Assembly: GCA_002786025.1 (NCBI GenBank) | Contig: NHNW01000024.1 | Location: 1 to 64,000, forward strand | Origin: Zasmidium citrigriseum | Lineage: Eukaryota; Ascomycota; Dothideomycetes; Mycosphaerellales; Mycosphaerellaceae | Direction: 5' to 3' | DNA: 64,000 nt | Shown here: piece by piece, positions 1 to 12,085 of the stretch | Layout of the letters: each line of letters begins with the position of its first letter | Position numbering within the stretch: the stretch's first letter is position 1 | Made by a program: the position numbers and the translations under genes | The notes under the pieces: model-generated | Database searches by the model: none | What the model was told of the DNA's origin: nothing | The model's input: the letters and a program-made list of their open reading frames with translations, nothing else

Positions 1-3000
1 TAAAAGGGGTCTAAAGCTAGATTTCCCCTACTAGCCTATACTATTATAATAACGTATATTAAGGATATATTTATATAAGAGCGGAGGGTAATAATAATAT
101 ATATAACGAGCTCCTTTAATATTAATAATATCTAACCGTAAGGGGTAGTATTATAGGTATAATCTAGTCGTAAATCTAGCTAGCTTCTTATAGCTAACTT
201 ACGATAACTTCTATAACTTAAAACTAGCTTAAATTGTCGTTTACCGTACCTTCTAGCGGTAGCTAATTAGAGGCCGAGAAACTACTATTAATTATCGTAT
301 AATTCTCGCGTTAAATTTACGTAATTAATTCTAATTACTATAGGCGGCCTAGTAGTACTACTATAAGTAAAGGGGTAGTTCCTTATATACTAGCTACTAT
401 ACCTACGGAGCCTACTATCGCTATACTAGAGCGGTAGAGGGGGGTAGAGCTATAGAGTATACCCTAGGGGGTACTAGCGGGCCTATAGGGTACCTCTAGA
501 GGTTATAGTATTACTACTACTATCTAGAGGGGGGTGGATCTATAAAGGCTTATCTAAATACTACCTCTATATATAATATTAGTCGTAGAGCGAGCTACTA
601 GCTAGATAATCGCTATAGTTCTTACTATACCTAATAGTATAAGGGTATATAGATATAAGCGGGTTATATACGAGGTTATAATAATAATATAGGCTACTAG
701 CTACCTCGTCTACCTCGTCTACCCTTTCTATAGCTACCGCTATAGCCGCTATAGCTACCCCTTACTAGCTAGCTAGCTAGATAGTTTATATCGTTATATT
801 TAAAGCTAGAAGGATCGCGAGTATTAGCTCGGCCGTAGTATTAAGTACCTCTTATAGTAGCTCGTCCGCGGCGGTTATTTAGAAGAGTAGTAGGCTCGAA
901 GGTACGCTCTATAGTAATAATTCGATAGACTAGTATAGCCGCCTTATCGATATACTAGTATCTATCGAAGTAATTAAGCTTAAAGTAGAAGGAGCTAGTC
1001 TACTTAATAATATCTATAATCTTATACTTATAGATAATACCCTAGGTAGTTCTAAAGTAGTAATTATAAGTAGAGCGCTTACCCTTACCGTTTTAGACCT
1101 TCTTAAGCTCGTCTACTACGAGCTAGTACTACTATAGGCCTATATCGAGAGGCTATCGATAGATATAGTTATTAACCTTCTAGAAGAGTAGTTTCTAGTA
1201 CTTCTATAGTACCTTAAGCTTCTTATATCTAATATAAGTATAGATCTTACTATACTTAAGCTTCTACTAAGGTACGAGCTTATAGAAGAGTATAAGGACG
1301 TTATAACGCTTTCTAGTAATCTACCGCTTTATCGTTAAGTAAGCTCCTTCGACTCGTAAGGTAACTAACTAGCTATAGTAAGGAAATCTTTACTACTAAA
1401 AATAGTATACTAGCTTCTCCTTATAGGCCTAGTACTTACGCTCGATATAGATCTAGAGAGCCTAATAGTAAGGGTTATTACTATTTATAAGCTTATAATC
1501 TAGCTTATTAAACTTAGCTACGGTTTTAGTATAGACATACTGTCTAAAGAGCTTAATAAACTTAGTATATTCTTTAGTATCTTTATAGTATATAAGCTTA
1601 CTATTATTATCGTAGATAGGCCGTTACTTTATAAGCTTCCTCGCCTTAGCCTAGACATTCTTAAATATATACTAATAGCAAATTAATACTAGTATATTTA
1701 GAAAGACCTTATCTAAGGCGTTTATATAGCTACGATTACGGTCTATAACCTAGAGGTTTAGCAATAGCTACGAGTAAGTTGTTACTAGGCTTTTAAAGTT
1801 CTCGAATACCTATATAAACGCCTCTTCGTCCTCTTTGCCTATAATATAGTAGCTAAGGGGTATCGTATCGCTATAGCTAGTACTAGACGATAGGTTAAAG
1901 AGAGGGCGGTTATACTTTATAGTCTTATACGTATTGTCGGCTATAATGTACTCGGGGTATAGTTTATAGAGCTTAGCTATCTAGGGATTAATTATTAGTA
2001 TCTTGTCTACCGAGCTAGCGTATAGACCGTTCTAGATAATATCGAGCCTATAGAAGTAGCCGTTCTTATCTAGTATCTTCTTAAGAGCGTCGGTTATAGT
2101 AAGGTCTCCTTATATTACGAGCCTAGCGGCGTAGCGGATATTATTAATATCCTTAATAGTTTAAATACCTATAAGATAAAGTTAGAAATACGAAGGAAGC
2201 GTAGTAATATATAATAACTTAATAGATAACTTATAGCTTCTATATCGCTCCTTTAACCTTAACAATAACGAGTAAGCGCTTACGTTATAGTTAAGATTGT
2301 CTAGTACTACCTTCTCGATATCCTTAGCTCGCCGCTAGTTCCGCTAGTAGACTACGAAGGCACTTAAGTCGTAAGGGGGGTAATTATACTCTCCTCGAGC
2401 GTTAGTAACTTACTAACGGCCGCTTAGATTCTTATAGTTATACGCCCTTATCGATACTAACTATTTGTAGTTACGCTAGCCTAAGGTAGCGCTTAGACGA
2501 ATACGCTTCTTATAAGTACCTAGTAACTAGGCCTAATTGTAGTTAAGTAACTTACTAACTACTTACCCTCGTAGTTTATCCTTCTCTAACTTCCTACTCC
2601 TCCTTACCGCTACGGTATAGCCGTAATTAGTAGCCTACTACTATATACTAGTAAGAGCCCGCTCTATCGATCGATATACCTTCTATAGAGGGTCTACGAG
2701 AGCTATAATAGCCTCCTTAGCACTCTTATCCGAGCCTTTATTACGAGCTATCGATTCGGCTACCTTAGTAGCTAGCTCTTAGACGTTAAGCTAGCCGATA
2801 CTACTAGTAGTAGTAGTAGTAGCTTACTCCTTAATATCCTCTTCTTCTTATAACGATAGGCTAGTAATCTTATCTATAACCTTAAGCTCTTACTAGATAC
2901 TACCCTCTCGCCCTTCGTCGTTATTAATAAGCTTATACTCGGCGTCCTCTTTATTACTAAGATCTTAAAAGAAGGGGTCGATAGCGGCGGCTTCTTTACT

Positions 3001-3190
3001 AAATAAGATCGACGCCTTATAGGCCGCCTATAAGGTAGTAAGATTCGGTAGCGGCGTGGATTCGATAAAGGAAGCTATTATAATAGATAATACCTTAGAA
3101 GAAGCGATATAATACAAGATAAAAGAAAAGGTAGGAACGCGTAGGTCGCGATCCCGCTAAGAGGGCGATTTACTATAAGAAAAGAGCTAA
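1..3190. repeat. RIP-mutated AT-rich repeat island
   Basis: CpA and TpG dinucleotides are nearly absent (none in the first 180 bases), while CpG persists and TpA is greatly over-represented (cta/tag/tat everywhere). This is the footprint of repeat-induced point mutation acting on CpA. No open reading frame of useful length survives. Normal composition returns abruptly near 3190-3260, just before the 3' flank of the GH11 xylanase gene. The island contains the MULE relic described separately. The first ~600 bases hold nothing I can identify beyond the same mutation pattern. Confidence 0.9.
600..3110 (-). mobile_element. Degenerate Mutator-like (MULE) transposase relic
   Basis: Reading the minus strand through its stop codons gives a recognisable MULE order. 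A FAR1/WRKY-like DNA-binding remnant lies at about 2530-2340 (a stretch like YPPYDLSAFVVYWRN). The MULE transposase core follows at about 1960-1600, with a YIIADNTYKT-like segment, then DRNRSYINALDKVF, then ICY-stop-YIFKNV where intact copies usually read CYWHIFKNV. A SWIM-type segment lies at about 1075-1010 and a basic/serine-rich tail near 900-780. TAG and TAA stops interrupt all domains, mostly where CAG, CAA or TGG codons would be expected, which fits RIP. The element is dead. Its ends are approximate because I found no convincing terminal inverted repeats. Confidence 0.8.
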
Positions 3191-3226
3191 TATCTAGGAT
3201 AGTGGATTACAGGCTAATACAGTCGA

Positions 3227-3270
3227 TTGCAGATCGGTGGCCAAATAGCAATCGACCGGTGGCTAACTAG
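3227..3270 (+). repeat. 22-bp imperfect tandem duplication at the island edge
   Basis: Two adjacent copies of a motif ending in ga[t/c]cggtggc[c/t]aa[a/c]tag lie end to end, each preceded by a related gattgca/gcaatc segment. They sit exactly where RIP-mutated DNA gives way to normal sequence. This may be a remnant of a transposon terminus or an insertion footprint. It is short and the function is unknown. Confidence 0.45.
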
Positions 3271-3666
3271 TATTTCCCGTTGAGGTGATGTTCCAGCTTC
3301 AGCCATGGCCAGCTGAACAAGCTTTGCCCAGATCTGCGCCACGTGGTCTAGCGCCAGCCCTCCAAGTTTCACAAGCCTCTTAAAGCCATCTTGGCATCTG
3401 GTTGGCCAAGACTCAGAACGGGGATGGGCGTGGCGTACTGACAGGACCGCACGCAGGGTAGAGCATCGCCCTCTCCGACGACGAAGGTCTCCACGGATCC
3501 TATGAGACGTTCACCTCGGTGGGCCTGTCATATTGGAGATTAGCAAGCCGAGACACAAGTCCTTTGCACGTACGAAGACAATGAACCCAATGCCAATCTG
3601 TTGAGAAATTCGATACAAGCTAATTGTGCAGTCCATTGTTGTCGGCCGATGAAGCCGACCGTTGTT
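3271..3666. other. Intergenic, 3' flank of GH11 gene
   Basis: About 400 bases of normal composition between the RIP island and the xylanase stop codon. I see no supported gene; it presumably includes the GH11 3' untranslated region. Confidence 0.5.
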
Positions 3667-4526
<860 letters not shown>

Positions 4527-5506
4527 GTTATTGGAGTCGTGCTGTGGTCTTGTGGTGATGGTTGACGAAGGTTGTTTACGTGGAAGGAGGCGATGGTCAT
4601 CGTGTCCTTCACATACCTTCACGCTCCACGCATACCAAGTCGGTTAAATGGCCCCTTCGGGAGTCGATATATTGCCTCCAGCTACCTCATAAAATGTACA
4701 TCCCCGAGATCCCTGTTCGAGGTCGCATACCGAGGTCTGGTCCTGTGGCATTACTTGCAAGCTTCATTTTCAATACACAATGGTTGTAGTGGCACCTTCT
4801 CGCGAGGCCAGCACTGCTTTGCGTTTGATTCATCGCATCGACTCAAGACGGATAAATCGACTGGTGCCGAGAAGGGATCGAGAAGCCAAGAACAAGTTGA
4901 GCCTGATCCGTATCGAGCATTCCGGGCGGGCCTCAGAGAGTGATTGGGACATGAAATGGTTTGGTGCCAATTTCGAAGCAGTCGGACGTGAGACCTCTGT
5001 TGTATTAGCCTGATGTCGTCTATAGCTTGAAGAGGAGGGCCTGGAGGTCGATCATACCTTGGCAACTCACTCGCAGCAGCCTTGGACTAAGGTATATGTG
5101 TCGAACGAGGCAATGCCACCATGAACATTCTGTCACCGGGTGCTGCATCATAGCTATGCCACAGTAGTGCCTCGGACCCATGACCGGCTAAATTCTTTCT
5201 ACTGACAATTAGCCATTGGAACAGTATCCGCCAAGCGCAATGTCTTAGCCTGCATTAGACTTGCCATTGTGGGAAGGAAGCAAGCCGGTTGGATGCGGTC
5301 CCCAGGCGCCACACTATGTCAAGAACTGTTCGTGATGATTTGGGCACCCGGGTAAATCGTAGTAGAAGCGGAGATCTACTGTGGCTTGGAGTCGAGGTCG
5401 ACAATGGCCAGTCTCGACCATGGAGGAAGACGACTGTATATAGCTGATCGAGGTGAACCAATGCTGGCAGGTCCTTCAACAGTTGCAAGAGCGAACGATC
5501 GCGAAC
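4527..5506. promoter_or_regulatory. Shared divergent promoter of GH11 and GH10 xylanases
   Basis: This 980-bp gap separates the two xylanase start codons. It holds four GGCTAA hexamers, the binding core of XlnR/Xyr1-type xylanase activators: 5186-5191 on the plus strand, and as TTAGCC at 5005-5010, 5209-5214 and 5245-5250. The 5186 and 5209 copies form an inverted pair 17 bp apart. One CCCCAG at 5300-5305 fits the CreA repressor consensus SYGGRG read on the minus strand. A TATATA-like stretch at about 5437-5442 is ~65 bp before the GH10 start. No convincing gene lies in the gap. Confidence 0.65.
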
Positions 5507-6750
5507 ATGGCCACTGCAAAGTCCCTCCTCTCATGGCTGCTGGTTGCCGGAGTCGTCACAGCTGGTCGAATCCAGTCAGTCAACCATATCCTCATCGAAT
5601 CGTATCCAGCAATAACTCACCGCACTACAGCAAATCCAATGGCCTCTCCGAAGCAATGCGCTCCCGCGGCAGATCATTCATCGGCACCGCCCTGACCCTC
5701 CGCGGCGACGCCTCCGAAGCAGCCTTGTACGGCAACAAAGCAGACTTCAACTCGATAACCCCCGAAAACGCCATGAAATGGGAATCCACCGAACCCCAAC
5801 AAGGCCAATACACCTTCGCCTCCGCAGACCAGCACATCGACTACGCCCGCTCTCATGGCCTGCAAACCCACTGCCATACGCTCGTGTGGCATAGCCAGCT
5901 GCCGACTTGGGTCTCCGAGGGAGGCTTCGATAACGCGACGCTAATTGAGGTTATGCGAAACCATATCGAGGCTGTGGCGGGGAGGTATAAGGGCCGGTGT
6001 ACGAGGTGGGATGTTGTTAATGAAGGTATGTCTCTTTTGACTCTCTGTGGAGGGGTTAGTGTTGATGTGTTTGAATCAGCTCTGAATGAGGACGGCACGT
6101 ACCGCGAATCGGTGTTCTATAACACGATTGGTGAAGCGTATATCCCCTTGGCGTTCAAGTTTGCGAGGGAGGTCGATCCGAAGGCTAAGTTGTTCTACAA
6201 CGATTATAATCTGGAGTACGCTGGGGCCAAAGCTGAGGGCGCCAGAAGAATCGTCGAATTGGTCCAGAGCCACGGCGTGAAGATCGACGGTGTCGGCTTG
6301 CAGTGCCATGTCGCCAGCGAGGTGACCCCAACGGCTCCAGGTCCTGCACCGGATCAAGCGACTCTGGAGAGAGCTCTGGGGTTGTACACCAGTAAGGGCG
6401 TTGATGTTGCCTACACGGAAGTCAGTCGAACCGTCTCGGTTACGCACGAGATATACTGACATACTGACCAGATCGACGTTCGCATGAACACACCTTCAAC
6501 ACCCGAGAAGTTGGAAGTCCAAGCCAAAGCTTTCGAACGTATCGCCAGAAGCTGCCTCGCCACCAAACGATGCGTGGGCATGACAGTCTGGGGTGTTAGC
6601 GATAAGTATAGCTGGATTCCAGGCGTATTCGAAGGCGAAGGGGAAGCACTGCTGTGGGATGAGCAGTACAAGAAGAAGCCAGCCTACTACGGTTTCCTCA
6701 AGGGTATTCAGAGCGGCCGGAATGGTAAGGGCAAGGGGCACTGGTGGTGA
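5507..6750 (+). CDS. Secreted endo-1,4-beta-xylanase, GH10
   Basis: Four exons with introns at 5575-5630, 6026-6079 and 6421-6471 encode 360 residues. The start at 5507 opens a signal peptide (MATAKSLLSWLLVAGVVTAG). GH10 hallmarks follow in order: NSITPENAMKWE, HTLVWHSQLPTWV, WDVVNEAL with the acid/base Glu (formed across intron 2), LFYNDYNLE, GVGLQCHV, and YTEIDVRM with the nucleophile Glu (formed across intron 3), then GMTVWGVSDKYSW. There is no carbohydrate-binding module; the C-terminus is a short basic tail. Introns 2 and 3 are multiples of three, and intron 2 has no stop, so its retention would only insert residues between the catalytic Glu and the following Ala. The product is a xylan-degrading extracellular enzyme, likely co-induced with the divergent GH11 gene. 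Confidence 0.95.
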
Positions 6751-6983
6751 TGAGGCAGGTCTGTGTGAAATCGAAGGTCCTGCACGAGGCAATCTGTTGT
6801 CAACTATAATGCTCATTGGGTATATAGCAAGTCTGGAATGCGTTGGGCGCCTCAGAAGCGTGATCGATAGGTCTGATCGATTCGGCTTGATCGCTCTCGG
6901 GTCTCGTCGTACTTCGCGTGGGCGTTCAGTCGTCCCTGAGCATTGTCGTCGCCTCGTCAATCGCTGCCCAATATATGCAAAGT

Positions 6984-8565
6984 TCAATCCTCCTCCTCAT
7001 CGCTGGCTTCATCATCACTCTCATCTTTCTTCTTCCTCTTCCCACCACCCTTCTTAGTGCCCTTCTTCGCGGCCTTTTCTTTCTTTCTCTCGATCTGTTC
7101 CTCCAGCCTTCCCCTCTCCTTCGCGCCCTTCTTCGCCAGCTTCTCCTCCATGGCCTTGAATTCATCACCCTCGACATCCATTCCGACCAGACTCTCCAGC
7201 AACTTGATCTCTGTCGCCCAGATATTCTTATCTTCCTTTTCCTTCCCCTTCTCATCCTTGAGAACGTTTCCCTCGTCATCCGTGCTCGTTATTGGTGTCT
7301 CGAGAACAAGTGGCAGACCCACAACGCGGGGGTCATTGACCAGATTCCAGAAAGCTCGAAGGCCAAGAAATCCAGTGCCGATATTGGCATGGAGGTCTCG
7401 ATGGCTGGCGAAAGGCGCTTTGGAATCGTTAACGTGAAACGCTCTCAGATATTCGAATCCGACCGTGCTACCGAAGTCGTCCATCGTTGTTTTCCATGCC
7501 TCTGGCGTTCGGAGATCGTAGCCTCCAGCGAAAGCATGGCAAGTGTCGATACAGACGCCAATCCGACTCTTGTCTTCGATCAAAGCAATGATATCTGCTA
7601 GGTCCTGGAATGTTGAGCCGAGGACGTTGCCTCCTGCAGCCATATTCTCCAGCAATGTGATGACACTCTTCGTCTCCTTGTGTGCGGCATTGAGGTTCTT
7701 GGCGAGATGTTTGATCGCTTCTTGTCTGTCATTTGAGACGGTATTTCCAGGGTGGATGTTGTATAGCTTGATTCCCAGCCGGTCACAGCGCTTCAGATCA
7801 TCAAGATAGCTGGCATAAGCTTGGTCTGTACGGGCTTTGTCTGTATGCGCGAGGTTGACGAGATACGACCCATGAGGCACGACATGCTTCCCTTGATCAT
7901 ACGTATGTGACTTGCAGTTGTCATGGAATGATGTGCATTGGTCCTCGATAAGGTCTGGGTTAGCCCACTTGCGTTGCGACTTTAGAAAGAGTGCGAAGGC
8001 ATTGGCGCCGATATGAGTGCTGTTGAGGACTGCGTTTTGTACACCTGCCAATCATATCAACATCGGCTCATAGAGGTACGCGGACACACCATCAAGGTAT
8101 TGGGGAAGACTGACCTCCAGCAGCACTAACATGCGCCCCAATGAACAACTTGTGTCCCACAGTCCTCGCAGCAAGAGGCATCATTTCAGCCTCCTTCTCT
8201 TCTTTCGTTTTCCTCTTCTGCTTCGTCTTGACCTTCACTTCCCCGTTCTCTTCGATAGCCTCCTCTTTGACCTCCTGCTTCGCCTTCCGGCCTCGTTTCG
8301 GTGTACTCTTCGCGGCAGGCTCAACGACTTCTTCCTCTTCTTCAACCTTGACCTTGGTCTTCCGTCCGCGTTTCAGCTTCGTCTCTGGCTGCTGGACCTC
8401 TGCTTCTACTTCCTCCTTCGCTTTCGTGAGCTTGCGCTTCTTCGCCGGGGAGGCTTTGGCAGAGCCATTCACGACGCCATTGCCGTTTGCCAGTAGATTG
8501 TCTGGTGCTGATGAAAGCTCCGAGTCTTCCTCAGAGACTACCGTCGTCGCCTTGCGTTTCGGCAT
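6984..8565 (-). CDS. APN1: AP endonuclease, endonuclease IV family (Apn1-like)
   Basis: Two exons (intron 8045-8114, 70 bp) encode 503 residues. The enzyme incises DNA at abasic sites and removes blocked 3' ends in base excision repair. After a ~140-residue basic, K/E-rich N-terminal extension (probable nuclear localisation) comes the endonuclease IV barrel: FIGAHVSAAGG, VVPHGSYLVNLA, YNIHPGNT, LLENMAAGG, GVCIDTCHAFAGG, AFHVNDSKAPFASHRDLH and LPLVLETP. These carry the His, Glu and Asp ligands of the trinuclear zinc site. The C-terminal ~60 residues are again Lys/Glu-rich. Both charged extensions exceed the bacterial core of about 280 residues. The start at 8565 (MPKRKATT) is the first in-frame ATG of the basic N-terminal region. 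Confidence 0.93.
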
Positions 8566-9114
8566 ATTGGAGTGTCGATGTGAAGTCGAGATGGTTGTCC
8601 ATTGCATGACGCGCGCTAATATGCAGGAACGACGCGAGGGTCGCGTCAAATCCGATACCGAGGAGGCAAGAGTGAGTGAGGGAGCTCATCACCCGATCTG
8701 AAAGGAACAGTGAGGGATGAGATCTTCCAATTTAAGGCGACGAGTGAGGGAGCAGATCTTCTAGTCTGAGGGGACGAGTGAGGGTATATGCGACTCCCGA
8801 CGCCTTCAAATGGCATTCACGACAAGTTAATAGACAGCCGGTTCGCACACGGTTGCTTGGGCTTGGAAGCCTCTGCATCCTTGTCCCCAGCGCCGTTGGT
8901 CACATTGTCTTTGCTCTCCGATCTGGGCCCTACTCTTTGCACTTCATCTGGAACTTTTGGACTTCATACTCTTCCTCTCGTCTATTCTACTCACTACATG
9001 TTTCATACGTGCGCGCAACTACGCACATGTCCGCGACTGCCGCATCAAAGATCCCCTCACCGCCCCTCTTCGCCATGCTCGAAGAAACGCTCACAACTGC
9101 ATCTCATCATGCTT
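8566..9114. promoter_or_regulatory. APN1 upstream region
   Basis: This 549-bp gap lies between the SEC24 stop codon and the APN1 start. It contains the 34-bp tandem repeat listed separately and otherwise a pyrimidine-rich plus strand. Short reading frames here show no family resemblance. Confidence 0.45.
8674..8784. repeat. Degenerate 34-bp tandem repeat in APN1 promoter
   Basis: The motif [g/c]agtgaggg recurs at 8674, 8708, 8742 and 8776, spaced exactly 34 bp. Units two and three also share gagatcttc/cagatcttc at the same offset. There are three full units and a partial fourth, ending ~110 bp upstream of the APN1 start codon. Confidence 0.75.
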
Positions 9115-12085
9115 TTATGAAACAACCTTCTCCCTCAACATGCCAATGAACATCGCTCCGCTGACGCCTTGATCCGCGCGGTCCTCGACAAGCATCGTTT
9201 GGGCCCAGAGGCGCAAGCTAGGCTCACCGTCTTCTCTGATCAAATAAAGCGGAGGGACGACAATACTGCCGCAGCCTTTGCCACGATGGTCGCGTGACTT
9301 TTCGACGACTGCGCGGACACGCTCATTCATTTCGGAGTCGAGAACAGGCAAGGAAGTCTTGCCTTGCTTGAGTTGGTTCTTGTCTTCGATGCCAAAGACG
9401 TCGTTGATAAGGGCAGGGACCGCATCACGGCCGAGCCACAAGAATTGCGTCTGGCCGTCGTCGATGAGGTATAGACCGTATGGAACGATGTTGCCCGAAG
9501 TAAGGTTCAAGGCCGGGGGCATGACAATTGCGCCGGTCTCTGGGTGGGGGAGGCCAGCGTCGTCGGGCATATCGTGAAGCGAGTACAGTCGAGGGTAGAT
9601 GTACTGCATCAATAGCGGGAGGGGAAGGGTGGAGAGTAGGCAAAGCGCAGCAGATCGCAAGTCGGTTGGGATCTGTGCAGATTTTCGAAGGCCAAGCTGT
9701 GACAATGTCAATATTTGTACACCTTTGTTTGGGATTCTATTACTCACGTTCTTCATCAAGCCCAAGAACAGCATTGGCAGGGCTCGCATGTTGGCCGGGA
9801 ACTGCAACCCACCACCGCCCATGTTACCGCCTCCGAGCTCCTTCTTGTAGGTCTGAAGAAGCTCAATCATCTTAGCCTGCAGAGCGTCTCTCGCAGCATC
9901 CAATCCGCTACTGAGTGCTCGTTCCACAGCTTTGTGCGAGAAGTAATGGGTGATAGCTTGTTGGTCGGCCGAAGCGTAAACGTCCGCCATGTTCTGCGTG
10001 ACAGGGATGCTGAGCGTCATGACGCGGATTCTACGCTCGCCATTGCACGTAGTATGCAGCACACCCACTTGCAGGCAGGCGAAGGCCTTGGTAATGCTCT
10101 CATCGATCGCAATCTCCACCACGTACGCTTGGTCTCGTGGCATGGCCGGGAACGCGCAAAGATCGCTGGATCTGTTGAAGAAGTTGCCGTAGAAAGCGCT
10201 TGGTCGAAGTCCAGTAGTCGTGCGAACACGCAGCACAGCTTCCAACCCGATCTCTGACGAAAGGTAATCGCTGAATTCTGTGGCGAATTTGATGGCGTCT
10301 TCGGTCCTGGCCGCGTTCCATGCTGGGTAGAAGTACGTCTGTCCACCAGTGTATCTGGGCAGGTTGCTCAAGCTGGCGACATCCTGATACTGCGCGCTAA
10401 ACAAGAACATGTCGATGGAGACTTGGGTCTTGCTGCACTCCACAGCGAAGCTCTTGTAGAAGCTGTTCGCCGTTTGGAGCAGACCGTTCTCCTTCGATGT
10501 ACCGAGTAGCTTCTTGTCTTCGCGCATATCGAGCTTGCCATATCCAACGTTAGGTAGGGTGGCTGAGAGCACCACAATCTTGCCGCCAACATGGCTAATA
10601 AGCTTGTGGCCGGCTCGTAATGCAGATCCCATGGCAGAGCTGCCGTTTTGGGTGCTGGCAAACATGCCTTGGAGCTTGCCGAGGAAGGCTTCGATGTTGG
10701 CGCGGCATTCAGTGAGGTTGACAAGAAGATCCTCTGGGGTTGGTAGGAACGGCTCATCGAGATCACTGACAACCAGCATCTTGGCATCGTTGCTCTCGCC
10801 GCCGTCTCGGGGTATGCTGAAGTAGTGCAAAGAACTGTCGACCGCCATGAAACCAAGTCGTGTCCGCCGGTCGGTGTTTGGTATCCGATCCAAGCTCTCC
10901 AGGATGCATCGCGCTGCCGTTGCCAAAAGACCGCTCGTAACACCAGCATAGCTCACATCGAACAAGAAGAGGTAGATTAATGGTTGAGGGGCTCGAACCA
11001 TGTACTCCTGCGGTGCAACAAACTCGCTCACTGCGTAGTTCAGTTCTGGTCGCTGCCATCTGTCGACAGATTGTTGCTTTACGCTATCCCAGTCAAAGCT
11101 CTGCGGAACGTCGTTGGTCAGGTTGCACATGTTGCATCTCCATCTGTGCGAGTGGTCCAAGAAGCTAGCAAATGGGTTCATGTATGTACGACATCTTCTG
11201 CATCGCGCAATGACCTGGTCATGCTGAACTGGAACATCGTCTTCTGCGTCGTGGAGGGCGGCATAAGGCTGAATGATCAGGGCGAATGGAAGTTTGCTTT
11301 TCTTGAGGAGAGACGAGGTCGCCGGCATCGCATTGAGAGTCGATCGGACATACTTTGGAGGGCAGTTCGCATGTGGAGATGGAGTGACCGAGGACTAGGA
11401 CATTAGCTACGTCGGATGGTAACGAGTCTTTAGAACTTACGTTCGGTGGAAGAATGATCGGTGGCGGCGGTTGATCAAGATCAGCAACGTGAAATGGCTG
11501 GCCTTGCATGCTGATATCCACGGGCTGCAGTGGGTTCAGTCTGAGCTGCACCGCAGGCTGCTGGGGCTGAGGCGGCGCTGGTTGTCCACCCATTCCCATT
11601 TGCGAGAACTGCTGTGTCATACCCTGGACACCACCTTGAGGTGCCATTCCTGGAGCAGCTCCTGGAGCCGGGTAACCTGGAGCTGGCGGCTCATATCCAC
11701 CCTGAGGAGCGCCATATTGAGGTTGGCCATAGGGAGCTTGCTGAGGAGCAGGACTGCCCACATTTGGATCGGCGTATGCTGGCTGCTGTGGCATTCCATA
11801 TGCAGGTTGCTGTGGCATACCCGGTGCTTGATATCCATATCCTCCCATTTGCGGTGTCTGCTGGCCTGGATATTGACCTCCTGGCGGCGGCGCCTGGCCC
11901 CCCTGGGCGGCATTACCGCCAGCACCGAACTCATATGCCTGACCTGCGTACGCTCGTTTTTTCCTTGCCGCAGCTGCTCCTGCAGGCGCGGGTGTTGAGG
12001 ATTGTTGCTGGTCGTATGCGCCGTCCTGAGCATAGGGTTGAGCGCCTTCGGGGTCAGGCCCGCCGTCCTGGTATGGGTTGGCCAT
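9115..12085 (-). CDS. SEC24: COPII coat cargo-binding subunit Sec24
   Basis: Three exons with introns at 11395-11440 (46 bp) and 9697-9747 (51 bp) give 957 residues, close to the usual ~930. The protein selects cargo on endoplasmic-reticulum exit sites and forms the inner COPII coat with Sec23. Residues 1-200 are a low-complexity Pro/Gln/Gly/Tyr region. Then come [20 protein letters not shown] across intron 1, the zinc finger CRRC...CNMC, the trunk with [14 protein letters not shown], the beta and helical domains ([20 protein letters not shown]) and a gelsolin-like end ([16 protein letters not shown]). The 51-bp intron is in frame and stop-free. It is recognised because it interrupts the conserved [21 protein letters not shown] segment and has gtgagt...cacag borders. 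The start at 12085 is an ATG. Confidence 0.95.

Noticed and set aside
2808..2822. (tag)n microsatellite
   Set aside because: A short run inside the RIP-mutated MULE relic, explained by the mutation pattern.
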